This document shows positions 26,009 through 35,304 of a stretch of 64,000 bases of DNA, piece after piece. The stretch's first letter is position 1; each line of letters starts with the position of its first letter. The notes below the pieces were generated by a model. The model did not search any database. It saw only the letters and a program-made list of their open reading frames with translations, and was not told the origin of the DNA. The stretch is from Arthrobacter celericrescens. GTDB taxonomy: Bacteria > Actinomycetota > Actinomycetes > Actinomycetales > Micrococcaceae. A program made the position numbers and the translations under genes. The stretch lies in NCBI RefSeq assembly GCF_003614925.1, contig NZ_QYLP01000018.1, positions 1-64,000 on the forward strand, read 5' to 3'.

Positions 26009-27682
26009 ATGACAATTGCAGCAGTCAAGACCCTGGATCCCGTTACCGTGGAAATCATCCGCAACGCGCTCACCAGCGCCGCGGATGACATGAACGCCAC
26101 CCTGATCCGTTCCGCGTACTCACCCATCCTCTACGAGGGCGGGGACTGCGTCGTGGCCTTGCTGGACACCGAACACCGCGTGCTCGGGCAGTCCGCCGGC
26201 CTGCCGCTTTTCCTGGGCAACCTCGAAACCTGTTCCATCGCTGTGGAGGAGATGTACGGCCGCGCGGTTTGGCAGGAAGGAGACATCTGGATCCTCAACG
26301 ACTCATACCTGGGCGGCACCCACCTGAACGATGTGACCCTGTTTGCTCCGATCTTCGACGACGGCGCGGTGGTCGGATTCGCGGCCACGCGTGCGCACTG
26401 GATGGATATGGGATCCAAGGATGTCGGCGGCTCGATGGACTCGACGGACATCTTCCAGGAAGGCTTCAGGATGGGGCCGGTCAAGCTGGTCGAAGCCGGA
26501 ATCGAGACTTCGGTTGTGGAGCTGATCCGGACCAACGTGCGCTTCCCCTACCAGACCATCGGCGACATGCATGCGATGATCGCAGCCCTCCGGATGGGGA
26601 CCACCCGGATGAAGGAGCTCGTGGACAGGTACGGCATGGAGCAACTGGATGCCGCCCGGGATGAGATCTTCCGCCAAACCGAGGAAATCGAGCGCGCGAC
26701 CGTCCGGAACATCCCCGACGGGGTCTACGAGGCTGAAGGTTTTCTCGACAACGACGGCATCGATCTGGACACTCCCATTCCGATCAAGCTGCGGATCACT
26801 GTCGCGGATGACACGGTTGACTTCGACGTCACCGGATCGGCCGACCAGACCCTGGGCCCGGTCAACTGTGGTGCTGCCCAGGCCGTCTCGGCCCTGCGCG
26901 TGGGCTACAAACTCCTTGTCAGCCCGGAGTCCAACTCTAATGGCGGTTCCTTCCGGCCAATGACCACCCAAGTGCGGTCCGGCTCGGTGCTCGGGGCCGT
27001 AACACCTGCCGCGTGCCAGTGGTACTTCTCCCACCTTGGGCTGCTGATTGACCTCGTCTCCAAGGCGATGGCCCCAGCTATGCCGGATCGCGTGGCCAGC
27101 GCCAGCCACGGCGACTCAATGATCATCACCGCAGCCGGTTTCGACGCCCGCTTCGGACGGAACTTCGTCACCATGGAGGCAACCCTGGGCGGCTGGGGTG
27201 CCTGGCAGGGCACGGATGGTGAGTCAGCCATGATCAACAACGTCAACGGCTCCCTCAAGGACCTGCCCATCGAGATGCTGGAGACCCGCTACCCGTTCCG
27301 GATCAACGAGTACTCCATCCGCCCCAATTCCGGAGGGCCCGGGCAGTACCGCGGCGGCAACGGCGTGGTGCGCGAATACGAATTCCTGGCCGACTGCGTG
27401 GTGGGGCTCTGGTTCGAACGGTCGAAGACCCCCGCCTGGGGGCTCTTCGGCGGTTCAGACGCGATGGGCCCGGAAGTTGTGATCAACCCCGGCCGGGTTG
27501 ACGAGGTCCGCGCGCTGAAGGCGAACGCCCGCAAGGTCAAGGCCGGCGACGTCGTCCGCCTCGCCGTGGGAGGCGGCGGCGGCTTCGGCGAGGTCTCCAA
27601 GCGCTCCCGCGAGGACGTCACCTATGACATTGTCAACGGTTTTATCACCGAGGACTTCGCCAAGACGCACTACGGCTACTAG
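26009..27682 (+). CDS. hyuB: Hydantoinase subunit B (HyuB)
   Basis: This 557-residue protein matches hydantoinase_B: VTVEIIRNALTSAADDMNAT, then LIRSAYSPILYEGGDCVVALL, GDIWILNDSYLGGTHLNDVT, ARAHWMDMG and a C-terminal PNSGGPGQYRGGNG loop. It starts at ATG 26009 behind GAGG, ten bases after hyuA; the in-frame extension back to 25814 lies inside hyuA and is not coding. HyuB supplies the hydrolytic half that works with the HyuA-activated substrate. Confidence 0.92.
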   Translation: MTIAAVKTLDPVTVEIIRNALTSAADDMNATLIRSAYSPILYEGGDCVVALLDTEHRVLGQSAGLPLFLGNLETCSIAVEEMYGRAVWQEGDIWILNDSYLGGTHLNDVTLFAPIFDDGAVVGFAATRAHWMDMGSKDVGGSMDSTDIFQEGFRMGPVKLVEAGIETSVVELIRTNVRFPYQTIGDMHAMIAALRMGTTRMKELVDRYGMEQLDAARDEIFRQTEEIERATVRNIPDGVYEAEGFLDNDGIDLDTPIPIKLRITVADDTVDFDVTGSADQTLGPVNCGAAQAVSALRVGYKLLVSPESNSNGGSFRPMTTQVRSGSVLGAVTPAACQWYFSHLGLLIDLVSKAMAPAMPDRVASASHGDSMIITAAGFDARFGRNFVTMEATLGGWGAWQGTDGESAMINNVNGSLKDLPIEMLETRYPFRINEYSIRPNSGGPGQYRGGNGVVREYEFLADCVVGLWFERSKTPAWGLFGGSDAMGPEVVINPGRVDEVRALKANARKVKAGDVVRLAVGGGGGFGEVSKRSREDVTYDIVNGFITEDFAKTHYGY

Positions 27683-27725
27683 ACACCATCGCCATCTGAT
27701 GGCCATCAAGAACGGAAAGGACTTT

Positions 27726-28181
27726 ATGAGTTCCCAGTTTGAATCCTTTGACGACGTGTACGCTCACGCCCTGAAGGCAGTCGGCGTCACTCTCTTTACC
27801 GTCTCTGTCGTGGCGGACGACGGCGCCAGCATGGCCCGCGTCTACACCACCCATCCCCGTGTCTACCCTGTGGGCGGGAAGAAGACCTTGGCCGGGGATA
27901 CGAACCAGTTGTGGCTTGAACAGGTGATTAACGGGCAGCAGCCGTTCCTAGGGGCCGATAAGGAAGCGGTCCGCTCGTTCTTTTTTGACTCGGCAACCAT
28001 CGAGTCATTGGGCTGCGGGGCTATCGTGAACGTCCCGGTCGTGAGCAGTGGCCAGACTATCGGATCCATGAACTTCCTCGGCCCGGAGGGCAGCTACGAC
28101 CAACGTTCGGTGGATGCAGCGGTTGACCTCGCACGGCGGTCTGTCGGGCTGCTCGAGAAAGCACTTACCAACGCCAACTAG
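27726..28181 (+). CDS. GAF-domain protein in the hyu operon
   Basis: This 151-residue protein begins at ATG 27726 behind GGAAAGGA. It is essentially one GAF domain (RVYTTHPRVYPVGGKK, then SLGCGAIVNVPVVSSGQTIG, SMNFLGPEGSY). No DNA-binding or enzymatic domain is attached. Single-GAF proteins recur beside hydantoinase-type operons and may be small-molecule sensors or free-standing binding proteins. It is codirectional with hyuAB, 43 bases downstream. The function is inferred only from fold and place. Confidence 0.75.
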   Translation: MSSQFESFDDVYAHALKAVGVTLFTVSVVADDGASMARVYTTHPRVYPVGGKKTLAGDTNQLWLEQVINGQQPFLGADKEAVRSFFFDSATIESLGCGAIVNVPVVSSGQTIGSMNFLGPEGSYDQRSVDAAVDLARRSVGLLEKALTNAN

Positions 28182-28187
28182 TTCCTT

Positions 28188-28222
28188 CGCGGGGCGGCAC
28201 ATATTGGGGGCCGCCCCGCGAG
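28188..28222 (+). terminator. Strong hairpin between the GAF and amidohydrolase genes
   Basis: CGCGGGGCGGC (28189-28199) pairs perfectly with GCCGCCCCGCG (28211-28221), and a flanking T-A adds one pair. No T run follows. It may attenuate read-through into, or stabilise mRNA ends before, the amidohydrolase gene. Confidence 0.6.
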
Positions 28223-28244
28223 GGACCACAGGAAGGAAACACCC

Positions 28245-29498
28245 GTGACCTCTCAAGGAAGCCTGACAATACGGAATGCCCTGGTCTTCGATGGTGAATC
28301 ACCCGAGCTGCTTGAGGGCTCCGTCAGCATCCGGGATGGCCGGATCACCGCCATAGGGCGGGAGGTGGAAGAGACTGGTGCCGTGCTTGACGCCGGCGGC
28401 CGAACCGTGATTCCAGGACTTATAGATGCGCATTTCCATGCTTACGCACTCAGCCTGACTTCCGCCAGGAACGAGACGGGGCCGCTGAGCTATTCCGCAC
28501 TTGCCGGGGCTAGGCGCCTCGCGGCTGCGCTGCTCCGGGGGTTCACTGCCGTCCGTGACGTGGCGGGCGGTGACGTTGGCCTTGCCAGCGCCATCGAGGA
28601 GGGCCTGTACCCCGGTCCGCGCTACTTTTTCACGGGACCGGCGTTAAGCCAGACTGGCGGCCACGGCGATATCCGGGCCGCGAACGACGGAGCATGCTTC
28701 CATGGCGGCCATATGTGCGAAGTGGTGGACGGCGCCGACGAGCTTCTGCGGGCTGTGCGTCACCGCTTCCGGACCGGTGCCTCTGCGATAAAGCTCATGA
28801 CCTCCGGAGGGGTCGTCTCACCGGTCGATCCGATTCGGGTTCCGCAGTACAGCGCGGAGGAAATCCGGATCGTAACGGACGAGGCGTCCCGTCGGGGCAG
28901 TTACGCGACGGCTCACGCCTACTCGCCCGAGGCCATTCGCCATTCTGTACTTAGCGGGGTTCGCTGCATCGAGCACGGCAATCTGCTCGATGCAGAAACC
29001 GCGCGGTTAATGGCTGACAACGACGTCTATTTGGTTCCCACCTTGGTGACCTACGAGGCGATGGAACGGCGTGGAGGGGAAGTCGGCCTCACCGAAGTGG
29101 GAGCGGCCAAGAACCGGGAAGTGCTAGAAGCAGGGAGGAACGCTGTGGCGCTCGCTAGGGACGCCGGGGTCCGGATTGGGTTCGGAACAGACCTGATGGG
29201 TGAACTCGAGGATGAGCAACTGGCCGGACTCCGCCTGCAGTGCGAAGTGCTTGGCGTTTACGGCGCCCTTCGGTCGGCAACATCAACCAACGCCGCCCTG
29301 CTTCTGCGCGATGACCTGGGAAGGATTACGGAAGGGTCCTGTGCGGACCTGGTAGTGCTGGACGGGAATCCCTTCCACGACGCCTCGATCCTGTGGGACG
29401 AAAGCAAGGCGCGAACCGTCATCAAGGACGGGCAGGTCATCTCCAGCGGTGCCCTTCGGATCGATGCGGACCTAACGTTGAACGTTCCGGTTGCCTGA
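28245..29498 (+). CDS. Metal-dependent amidohydrolase, imidazolonepropionase/prolidase-like
   Basis: This 417-residue protein starts with GTG 28245 behind GGAAGG. It has the amidohydrolase TIM-barrel signature: LIDAHFHAY (H63, H65), a lysine for carbamylation in IKLMTSGG (K184), TAHAY (H225), CIEHGN (H245) and GFGTDL (D317). The set implies a binuclear metal site. The family hydrolyses cyclic amides or dipeptide-like bonds, so with hyuAB it fits stepwise opening of an N-heterocycle. Its last 59 codons are the source of the 232-bp repeat also found at 14086. Confidence 0.88.
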   Translation: MTSQGSLTIRNALVFDGESPELLEGSVSIRDGRITAIGREVEETGAVLDAGGRTVIPGLIDAHFHAYALSLTSARNETGPLSYSALAGARRLAAALLRGFTAVRDVAGGDVGLASAIEEGLYPGPRYFFTGPALSQTGGHGDIRAANDGACFHGGHMCEVVDGADELLRAVRHRFRTGASAIKLMTSGGVVSPVDPIRVPQYSAEEIRIVTDEASRRGSYATAHAYSPEAIRHSVLSGVRCIEHGNLLDAETARLMADNDVYLVPTLVTYEAMERRGGEVGLTEVGAAKNREVLEAGRNAVALARDAGVRIGFGTDLMGELEDEQLAGLRLQCEVLGVYGALRSATSTNAALLLRDDLGRITEGSCADLVVLDGNPFHDASILWDESKARTVIKDGQVISSGALRIDADLTLNVPVA

Positions 29499-29550
29499 GA
29501 AAGCCGGAAGGCGGACTCACTGACCCCATCGGCGTCCACGTCACCAGCCC
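29319..29550 (+). repeat. 232-bp direct repeat, copy 2 (within and after the amidohydrolase)
   Basis: This is the intact-gene copy of the repeat described at 14086-14317, in the same orientation and 15,233 bases away. The four mismatches are clustered (two adjacent in the codon read as D here and A there, one nearby, one after the stop). From 29551 to 30044 I find no gene; frames there are short and unlike any family. Confidence 0.9.
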
Positions 29551-30044
29551 TTTCGCAGCGTCTTTGTCGGACAGAGTTCCGCTCGGGATGACCCGCGAAG
29601 GCCTTCATTGAACACGTCTCAGTCCCGGAGGTTCGGCGCCATGTAAGTGGAGGAAAGGACATCAAAGGTCTGTGTCCGTCAGTTCCTCGAACCGCGCAAT
29701 GGCCTGATTTCACGTCGGATGGGCAGCCGGGAGCCGTGGGGATCCGGGTGGCTTGCCGGGGGATTGGTGGACGCCATTGTGTAGGTTTTGGGATTCCGAA
29801 GGAAATGGCTGAGGTGCTTTGGGATCAAGCTTTCAGTTGGTCCTTCCCGAACCTAAAACACGGTGCAACGCGTGTACTGCCTGCGCCGCCGCGGCACGCA
29901 TCTTGAACCCACACAGTTGGATCGAAGCCTAGCTGGCCAACATGCGGACGGTCCAGCGGCTCCATCGGCCATGACATGCTGTCGTGGTTTACTTCCGTCA
30001 AGAAGATCGGCCACGTCGCACCCGACTCCAAGCGGAAAAACGGG

Positions 30045-30126
30045 GTGTGCACAATGTGCACGCCCTCGCCGACGGACTGGACCGTACCGGGGTCGGACAC
30101 CCGGCTCCGTCCCACCGCGGGCACAG
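30045..30126 (+). repeat. Dispersed repeat, copy B
   Basis: GTGTGCACA-A-TGTGCACGC (one mismatch from a perfect palindrome), CGGACTGGACCGTAC starting exactly 28 bases after the palindrome start, and TCCCACCGCGGGCACAG (30110-30126). These are the three blocks of copy A at 12816-12950, but with 53 bases fewer between the second and third. A terminator follows 55 bases later. Confidence 0.55.
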
Positions 30127-30181
30127 TATTGTCACTGGTCAGGGGCCTGTTGTCGCTGAGCGTGGACTAAATGTTCCGGGT

Positions 30182-30202
30182 AGGCCCCTTCGGGGGCCTT
30201 TT
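30182..30202 (+). terminator. Factor-independent terminator
   Basis: AGGCCCC, loop TTCG, GGGGCCT, then TTT. A perfect seven-pair stem with UUCG-type loop and a T run is classical. No intact gene ends directly before it, so like the terminator after copy A it may have served a lost RNA gene. Confidence 0.75.
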
Positions 30203-30420
30203 GCTACTTCGAGCGCCTCGCCTTCCCGGGCTGGTCGGGGGTCTTGCTCCTTCACAGTGCCTCATCTCTTCACCCGTCGCCACCCGTTCCGGACACCCGA
30301 GCCTCGAAGCGATCAAAGGCCATGCCGCTGTCTTCTTTGAAACCGTGATCCGTCGGCGGTAGCAACCCGAAGGCATCGATTTGATCGCTACGACCGTCAA
30401 AACAAGTATATGTCGTTCTA

Positions 30421-30434
30421 TTTACTGTCGTAAA
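30421..30434 (+). promoter_or_regulatory. Inverted repeat before the AAHS transporter
   Basis: TTTAC-TGTC-GTAAA lies about 60 bases before the transporter ATG, in a locally AT-rich stretch. It is a plausible operator. No regulator gene is adjacent. Confidence 0.35.
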
Positions 30435-30496
30435 CAACTCGTGACATCATGGGCGTGATCCACCCCACATATCGCATCGTCAGAACAGAGGAACCC

Positions 30497-31804
30497 ATGG
30501 AGCAGCTACTGCCAACGGCAACCAGAACCGAGGCCCCGCCGGCGTGGAAGGGGCGCGCGGTTCTCCTTCTTTGCTTTGTCACCATCGTCTTCGACGGATA
30601 CGACCTCGTGATTTACGGATCGACAGTTCCCCCCATCCTGAAGTATCAGGAATGGGGGCTCACGACGGCACAGGCGGGTGTCATCGGCAGCCTCGCCCTC
30701 ATCGGCATGCTCCTCGGGACGATGTCGGTCGGCGTCCTCACTGACAGGCTTGGCCGGCGTCGGATCATGTTGGCGAGCATTACGTTGTTTTCGATCTGTA
30801 TGCTTGCCACAGCTTTTGCGCCGTCTGCAGAAGCGTTCGGCGCACTGCGGTTTCTTACTGGTCTCGGCCTGGGAGGCGTTGTCCCCACCTGTATCGCCCT
30901 GACTGTTGAATACGCCCGCAAAGAGCGGCGACAAATTGCCAATGCCGTGATGTTCAGTGGCTACTCGGTCGGCGGCGTCGGGGCTTCGCTTCTGGCAATC
31001 AACCTCCTGCCGCATATCGAATTCCGTTGGCTCTACGCCATCGGCGCCCTGCCGCTGGTAACCCTTCTGCCGGTGGCCTGGAAGCTGCTGCCCGAATCCG
31101 TGGCCTACCTCGCCCGCAGCGGCCGCACCGCCGAAGCGGTGGACACGGCAGACCGCTACGGTCTGGTCTATTCGGACATCGTTCCGTCCCGGGAGCCGTC
31201 TGAAGGCCGGACCCAAAAGTCCAGCCTCCGGACAATCTTCACCCGTAAGTTCCTGCTGTCGACCATCCTGTTTGCGCTGGCGAACTTCTGTGGCCTGCTT
31301 CTGGTCTACGGCCTGAACACCTGGCTGCCTCAGATCATGCGTCAGGCCGGCTTCAACCTGGGGGACTCCCTGACGTTCCTCCTCGTACTCAACGCCGGAG
31401 CCATTGTTGGTTCCGTGAGCGCTTCCATCATCGCCGACCGGGTCGGCATCAAGAAGGTTGTCACAGCCTCCTTCGTGGTCGCCTTTGCCGCGATCCTGAT
31501 GCTGACGCTCCAACTGCCGCTTGGCATGCTCCTTGTGATCGTCGCCTTCGCCGGCCTTGGCTCGGTGGGAACCCAGATCCTCGTCGGAGGCTACTGCGCC
31601 ACGCACTACCCGCAGTCCCTTAGCGCCACCGCCCTCAGTTGGTCGTTGGGGGTCGGGAGGGTCGGCGCAATCTGCGGTCCGGTCATCGGCGGAGCAGTCG
31701 CCAGCCTGGCACTCGGGTGGCAGCTGAATTTCTACATGTTCGCCGTCTTCGCGGTCATCGGCGCCGCGGTCGTGTTTGCGGTCCCGCGCAAGCTACGGCC
31801 CTGA
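30497..31804 (+). CDS. MFS transporter, aromatic acid:H+ symporter type
   Basis: This 435-residue protein starts at ATG 30497 (AGAGGA four bases before). The string FDGYDLVIYGS in TM1 is the hallmark of the AAHS subfamily (PcaK, BenK), and motif A is GVLTDRLGRRRIM. Twelve hydrophobic segments are visible. The subfamily imports benzoate-like or other carboxylates with protons. It stands alone between the amidohydrolase region and a long palindrome, so its substrate could be aromatic or an N-heterocyclic acid. Confidence 0.87.
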   Translation: MEQLLPTATRTEAPPAWKGRAVLLLCFVTIVFDGYDLVIYGSTVPPILKYQEWGLTTAQAGVIGSLALIGMLLGTMSVGVLTDRLGRRRIMLASITLFSICMLATAFAPSAEAFGALRFLTGLGLGGVVPTCIALTVEYARKERRQIANAVMFSGYSVGGVGASLLAINLLPHIEFRWLYAIGALPLVTLLPVAWKLLPESVAYLARSGRTAEAVDTADRYGLVYSDIVPSREPSEGRTQKSSLRTIFTRKFLLSTILFALANFCGLLLVYGLNTWLPQIMRQAGFNLGDSLTFLLVLNAGAIVGSVSASIIADRVGIKKVVTASFVVAFAAILMLTLQLPLGMLLVIVAFAGLGSVGTQILVGGYCATHYPQSLSATALSWSLGVGRVGAICGPVIGGAVASLALGWQLNFYMFAVFAVIGAAVVFAVPRKLRP

Positions 31805-31879
31805 TTCAGAATTAGCGTCACCGGAGCGGTTGCGGGAACTGCCGCGGGGTGAAACGTCAGCGTTCAAGGAATCCAGGCG

Positions 31880-31927
31880 TGAGCAGGGACATGGGAGGCG
31901 TCATGACGCCTCCCATGTCCCTGCTCA
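31880..31927. terminator. 48-bp perfect palindrome, bidirectional terminator
   Basis: Each arm is 24 bases (left arm begins TGAGCAGGGACATGGGAGG and meets its complement at the TCA/TGA centre), with no mismatch and no loop. GAAGTTTTCG follows on the plus strand. It lies between the convergent transporter (ends 31804) and the minus-strand 32025 gene, where a two-way terminator is expected. Its perfection and length are unusual for a simple terminator. Confidence 0.65.
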
Positions 31928-32024
31928 GAAGTTTTCGCCCAGGCCTTCTTGACCGTGATCCTCTCCAAAGAGGCCGGAGCTACTACGCAGACGGAGAGTC
32001 CTGTTCCGGCTCAACACCGCGCGC

Positions 32025-32237
32025 CTAATCCTTCGGATATTGATATTCCAACAGTTCGTGATTGTAGTGCAGCAAGAACTCATGTCTGTAGTGAAGGCCT
32101 ATCCAAGGGGATGCACAGAAGTCGTCGATCCCGAAGGCGCGCGCATAGGCTTCCTCTTTGCCCACGATCTCATCTGGCATACGCGGAGGAAGCGCTGTCG
32201 GAACCAGGCCAGGGAATGCTGTTCGATTTCTGCGCAT
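32025..32237 (-). CDS. Hypothetical small protein after pntB
   Basis: This 70-residue protein starts at ATG 32237, preceded by GAGGAGAGACC, a strong ribosome site, 32 bases after the pntB stop. The sequence (LPPRMPDEIVGKEEAYARAF, PWIGLHYRHEFLLHYNHELL) is rich in His, Tyr and acidic residues. I do not recognise it. It has no membrane segment, so it is not a PntAB membrane subunit; operon position suggests coexpression with the transhydrogenase. Confidence 0.6.
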   Translation of the reverse strand: MRRNRTAFPGLVPTALPPRMPDEIVGKEEAYARAFGIDDFCASPWIGLHYRHEFLLHYNHELLEYQYPKD

Positions 32238-32269
32238 GGTCTCTCCTCATCTTTGGAAGGTGCGTTCGG

Positions 32270-33742
32270 TCAGAAGGCGCGGAGGATGTCTTCGACCCTC
32301 TGTTTGGCGTCGCCGAAGAGCATTTGGGAGTTTTCCCGGAAGAAGAGGGGATTTTGGACGCCCGCGTAGCCCGCGGCCATGGAGCGTTTGAAGACGACGA
32401 CGTTTTCGGCCTCCCAAACGCGGAGGACGGGCATTCCGGCGATGGGGCTGCCTGGGTCTTCTGCTGCTGCAGGGTTGACGGTGTCGTTGGCTCCGATGAC
32501 GAGGACAACGGTGGTTTCGTTGAGGTCGTCGTTGATTTCGTCCATCTCCAAGACAATGTCGTAGGGGACTTTGGCTTCGGCGAGGAGAACGTTCATGTGT
32601 CCGGGCAGTCGGCCGGCGACCGGGTGGATGCCGAATTTGACGTCTACGCCGCGCTCGCGGAGTTGATGCGCGAGTTCCGCGACCGGATATTGGGCCTGTG
32701 CCACGGCCATGCCGTAGCCGGGGGTGATGACGACGCTGGAGGCATTGGTCAGCAGTTCGGCGGTTGCCTGGGCAGAGATTTCACGGTGCTCGCCGTAGTC
32801 AGTGTCTCCGGTCTTGGGGGCTTCGATGCCGAAGCCACCGGCGATCACGGAGAGGAAGGACCGGTTCATGGCCTTGCACATGATGTAGGACAGGTAGGCG
32901 CCGGAGGAGCCGACCAGGGCGCCGGTGATGATCAGCAGATCGTTGTTGAGCAGGAATCCTGCGGCTGCTGCCGCCCAGCCGGAGTAGCTGTTGAGCATGG
33001 AGACGACGACGGGCATGTCGCCGCCACCAATGGAGGCGACGAGGTGCCAGCCGAGCCCGAGGGCGAGGAGGGTGACAACGACCAGCAGCCACAGCTGGGT
33101 GTCGTTGACGTACCAGATGGTCAGGGCGACGAAGGCGGCCAGGGAGCCGAGGTTGATGACGTTCTTGCCCGGCAGGGTCAGCGGTGACGACTTCATCCGG
33201 GCGGAGAGTTTCAGGTACGCGACGATAGAGCCTGTGAACGTGACGGCTCCGATGAAGACCCCGATGAACACTTCGGCGTGGTGGATGCCTTGGAGGGCTT
33301 CGGGTAGTTCGGGAGCTTCCAGGTGTCCGTTCCACCCGACCAGCACTGCGGCCAGGCCAACGAAGCTGTGCAGCAGGGCGATGAGTTCAGGCATTCCGGT
33401 CATTTGTACTGCCCGGGCCCGCCACAGGCCGATAGCCGCGCCTACCAGGACCGCGATAAGGAGCAGGGCGAGACCCAAGAGGCCGGTGCCTGAGCCCCAG
33501 GCATCCTGGAGGGTCAGCCAAATGGTGGCTGCCAGGGCAATGATCATTCCTGAAATGCCGTAGATGACCCCTGCGCGTGCTTTTTCGTGCCTGCTAAGAC
33601 CGGCAAGGCTGAGGATGAACATGAGGCCCGCAACGATGTACGCTGCTCCGGCCACGGATTCTGCGGTCAACAGACCGGCGGCGGTGTCGGTCACTGTGGT
33701 GCTCCTCGTGAGAATTCCAGTTGCTTCGTGTACGGTGCTCAT
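32270..33742 (-). CDS. pntB: NAD(P) transhydrogenase subunit beta
   Basis: This 490-residue subunit has nine or so membrane helices (about 28-290) and a C-terminal NADP(H)-binding domain III (about 310-490: [18 protein letters not shown], then [19 protein letters not shown] and [18 protein letters not shown]). With PntA it couples proton flow to hydride transfer from NADH to NADP+. It overlaps pntA by four bases. The catabolic setting makes NADPH supply for mono- and dioxygenases a sensible role (inference). Confidence 0.95.
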   Translation of the reverse strand: MSTVHEATGILTRSTTVTDTAAGLLTAESVAGAAYIVAGLMFILSLAGLSRHEKARAGVIYGISGMIIALAATIWLTLQDAWGSGTGLLGLALLLIAVLVGAAIGLWRARAVQMTGMPELIALLHSFVGLAAVLVGWNGHLEAPELPEALQGIHHAEVFIGVFIGAVTFTGSIVAYLKLSARMKSSPLTLPGKNVINLGSLAAFVALTIWYVNDTQLWLLVVVTLLALGLGWHLVASIGGGDMPVVVSMLNSYSGWAAAAAGFLLNNDLLIITGALVGSSGAYLSYIMCKAMNRSFLSVIAGGFGIEAPKTGDTDYGEHREISAQATAELLTNASSVVITPGYGMAVAQAQYPVAELAHQLRERGVDVKFGIHPVAGRLPGHMNVLLAEAKVPYDIVLEMDEINDDLNETTVVLVIGANDTVNPAAAEDPGSPIAGMPVLRVWEAENVVVFKRSMAAGYAGVQNPLFFRENSQMLFGDAKQRVEDILRAF

Positions 33743-35301
33743 CCCTGCGCCTTATTTCCCTTGGAGAACATCGCGAGCATGCGCCGGGTGACGGCGAAGC
33801 CACCGAAGATGTTGATGCTGGCAAGCAGGACGGCGACAGCGGAGAGGGCCTGCACAATGAGGCTTTCCGAGGTGATTTGCAGCAGCGCGCCGACGACGAT
33901 GATCCCGGAGATTGCGTTCGTGACGGACATCAGGGGAGTGTGCAGGGCGTGGTGGACCTTGCCGATGACGTAGAACCCCACGACGACGGAGAGCAGCAGA
34001 ACGGTAAAGTGCTGGGGCAGGGGAGCCGGTGCCACCGCGTTGATCCCGAAGAGGAATGCAATTCCTGCAGCGATAAGACCGGCCTTGCCGGCCGGGCTCA
34101 GTCCCGTCTTCGCTGCTTCGCCGGCAGGGCCCTCCTCTGCGCGTGTAGCGTCCGCTTGGGCGGCGGGTGCTGCGGAGACTTGGACGGGGGGCGGCGGCCA
34201 GGTTTTTTCGCCGTCACGCACCACGGTCACGGAGCGCTGGACTACGTCATCGAAATCGATGGTGAGCTGGCCGTCTTTGTCCTTGGTGAGGAGCTTGAGG
34301 AGGTTGAGGAGGTTGGTCCCGTACAGCTGGGAAGCCTGGGCCGGAAGCCGGGCGGGGAGATCCGTGTAGCCGAGGATGACGACACCGTTCTCCGTAACGA
34401 TGCGTTCCCCTGCCACGGAGCCTTCCACATTGCCGCCCTGCCCGGCCGCCATATCCACGATCACGCTGCCGGGTTTCATTGCGGCCACGTCGTCGGCCGT
34501 GAGGAGTTTCGGTGCGGGACGGCCCGGGATCAGGGCCGTGGTGATGACGATGTCAACGTCACGCGCCTGCTCGGTGTAGATTTCCGCCGCGCGCCTGTTA
34601 TAGGCCTCCGACGTTGCTTTCGCGTACCCGTCGGAGGACTTCATTTCCTCCTCTACCTCAACCTTGAGGTAGGTCCCGCCGATGGACTTCACCTGATCTG
34701 CAACCTCCGGCCGCGGATCAGTTGCCCGCACGATTGCGCCGAGGCTGCTCGCCGCTCCGATCGCCGCCAGGCCGGCGACGCCTGCACCAGCGACGAGGAC
34801 CTTCGCCGGCGGCACCTTGCCCGCGGCGGTGACCTGTCCGGTGAAAAACCTGCCGAACTCATGCGCTGCTTCGATGACGGCCCGGTAACCCGCGATGTTT
34901 GCCATCGAACTGAGGACGTCCATTGACTGCGCCCGGGAGATGCGCGGTACGGCATCCAGGGCAAGAGCGGTGATGGGCCGGGCTGCCAGGGCCTCTACCA
35001 GCTCCGGGCGCAACCCAGGGCTCAACATGCTGATGAGAGTGGCGCCTTCTGCAAGGCGGTTGATTTCGTTTTCGGTGGGCGGATTGATCCTGAGCACCAC
35101 GTCGCTGCCCCACGCATCTTCGGCACCTACGATCGAAGCGCCCGCCGCAGCATATTCTTCGTTCCGGAAAGACGCGGACTCTCCGGCGCCCTTTTCGACT
35201 ACAACGTCGTAGCCCAAACCCAACAACTGCTTCACAGTGGCAGGCGTAGCCGCCACCCTCGTTTCGCGACCTAGCTCGGCCACAATGCCTATACGCGTCA
35301 A
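33739..35301 (-). CDS. pntA: NAD(P) transhydrogenase subunit alpha (fused domain I plus membrane part)
   Basis: This 520-residue protein has NAD(H)-binding domain I (about 1-370; [22 protein letters not shown]ossmann region, then RQD-loop-like [10 protein letters not shown]) followed by a Pro/Ala-rich linker ([17 protein letters not shown]) and four membrane helices (about 415-510). The full-length single-chain alpha is the E. coli-type arrangement, whereas many actinobacteria split it. It starts at ATG 35301 and overlaps pntB by four bases. No clear promoter was found. Confidence 0.95.
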   Translation of the reverse strand: MTRIGIVAELGRETRVAATPATVKQLLGLGYDVVVEKGAGESASFRNEEYAAAGASIVGAEDAWGSDVVLRINPPTENEINRLAEGATLISMLSPGLRPELVEALAARPITALALDAVPRISRAQSMDVLSSMANIAGYRAVIEAAHEFGRFFTGQVTAAGKVPPAKVLVAGAGVAGLAAIGAASSLGAIVRATDPRPEVADQVKSIGGTYLKVEVEEEMKSSDGYAKATSEAYNRRAAEIYTEQARDVDIVITTALIPGRPAPKLLTADDVAAMKPGSVIVDMAAGQGGNVEGSVAGERIVTENGVVILGYTDLPARLPAQASQLYGTNLLNLLKLLTKDKDGQLTIDFDDVVQRSVTVVRDGEKTWPPPPVQVSAAPAAQADATRAEEGPAGEAAKTGLSPAGKAGLIAAGIAFLFGINAVAPAPLPQHFTVLLLSVVVGFYVIGKVHHALHTPLMSVTNAISGIIVVGALLQITSESLIVQALSAVAVLLASINIFGGFAVTRRMLAMFSKGNKAQG

Positions 35302-35304
35302 TAT

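Noticed and set aside
30506..31606. Minus-strand 366-codon frame opposite the AAHS transporter
   Set aside because: Highly charged repetitive composition, no family resemblance; the plus-strand transporter is clear.
31949..33187. Plus-strand 412-codon frame opposite pntB
   Set aside because: Valine/glycine/aspartate-rich composition typical of antisense frames in GC-rich genes; pntB on the other strand is unambiguous.
33721..34926. Plus-strand 401-codon frame opposite pntA
   Set aside because: Antisense shadow of a conserved gene, no start signal.
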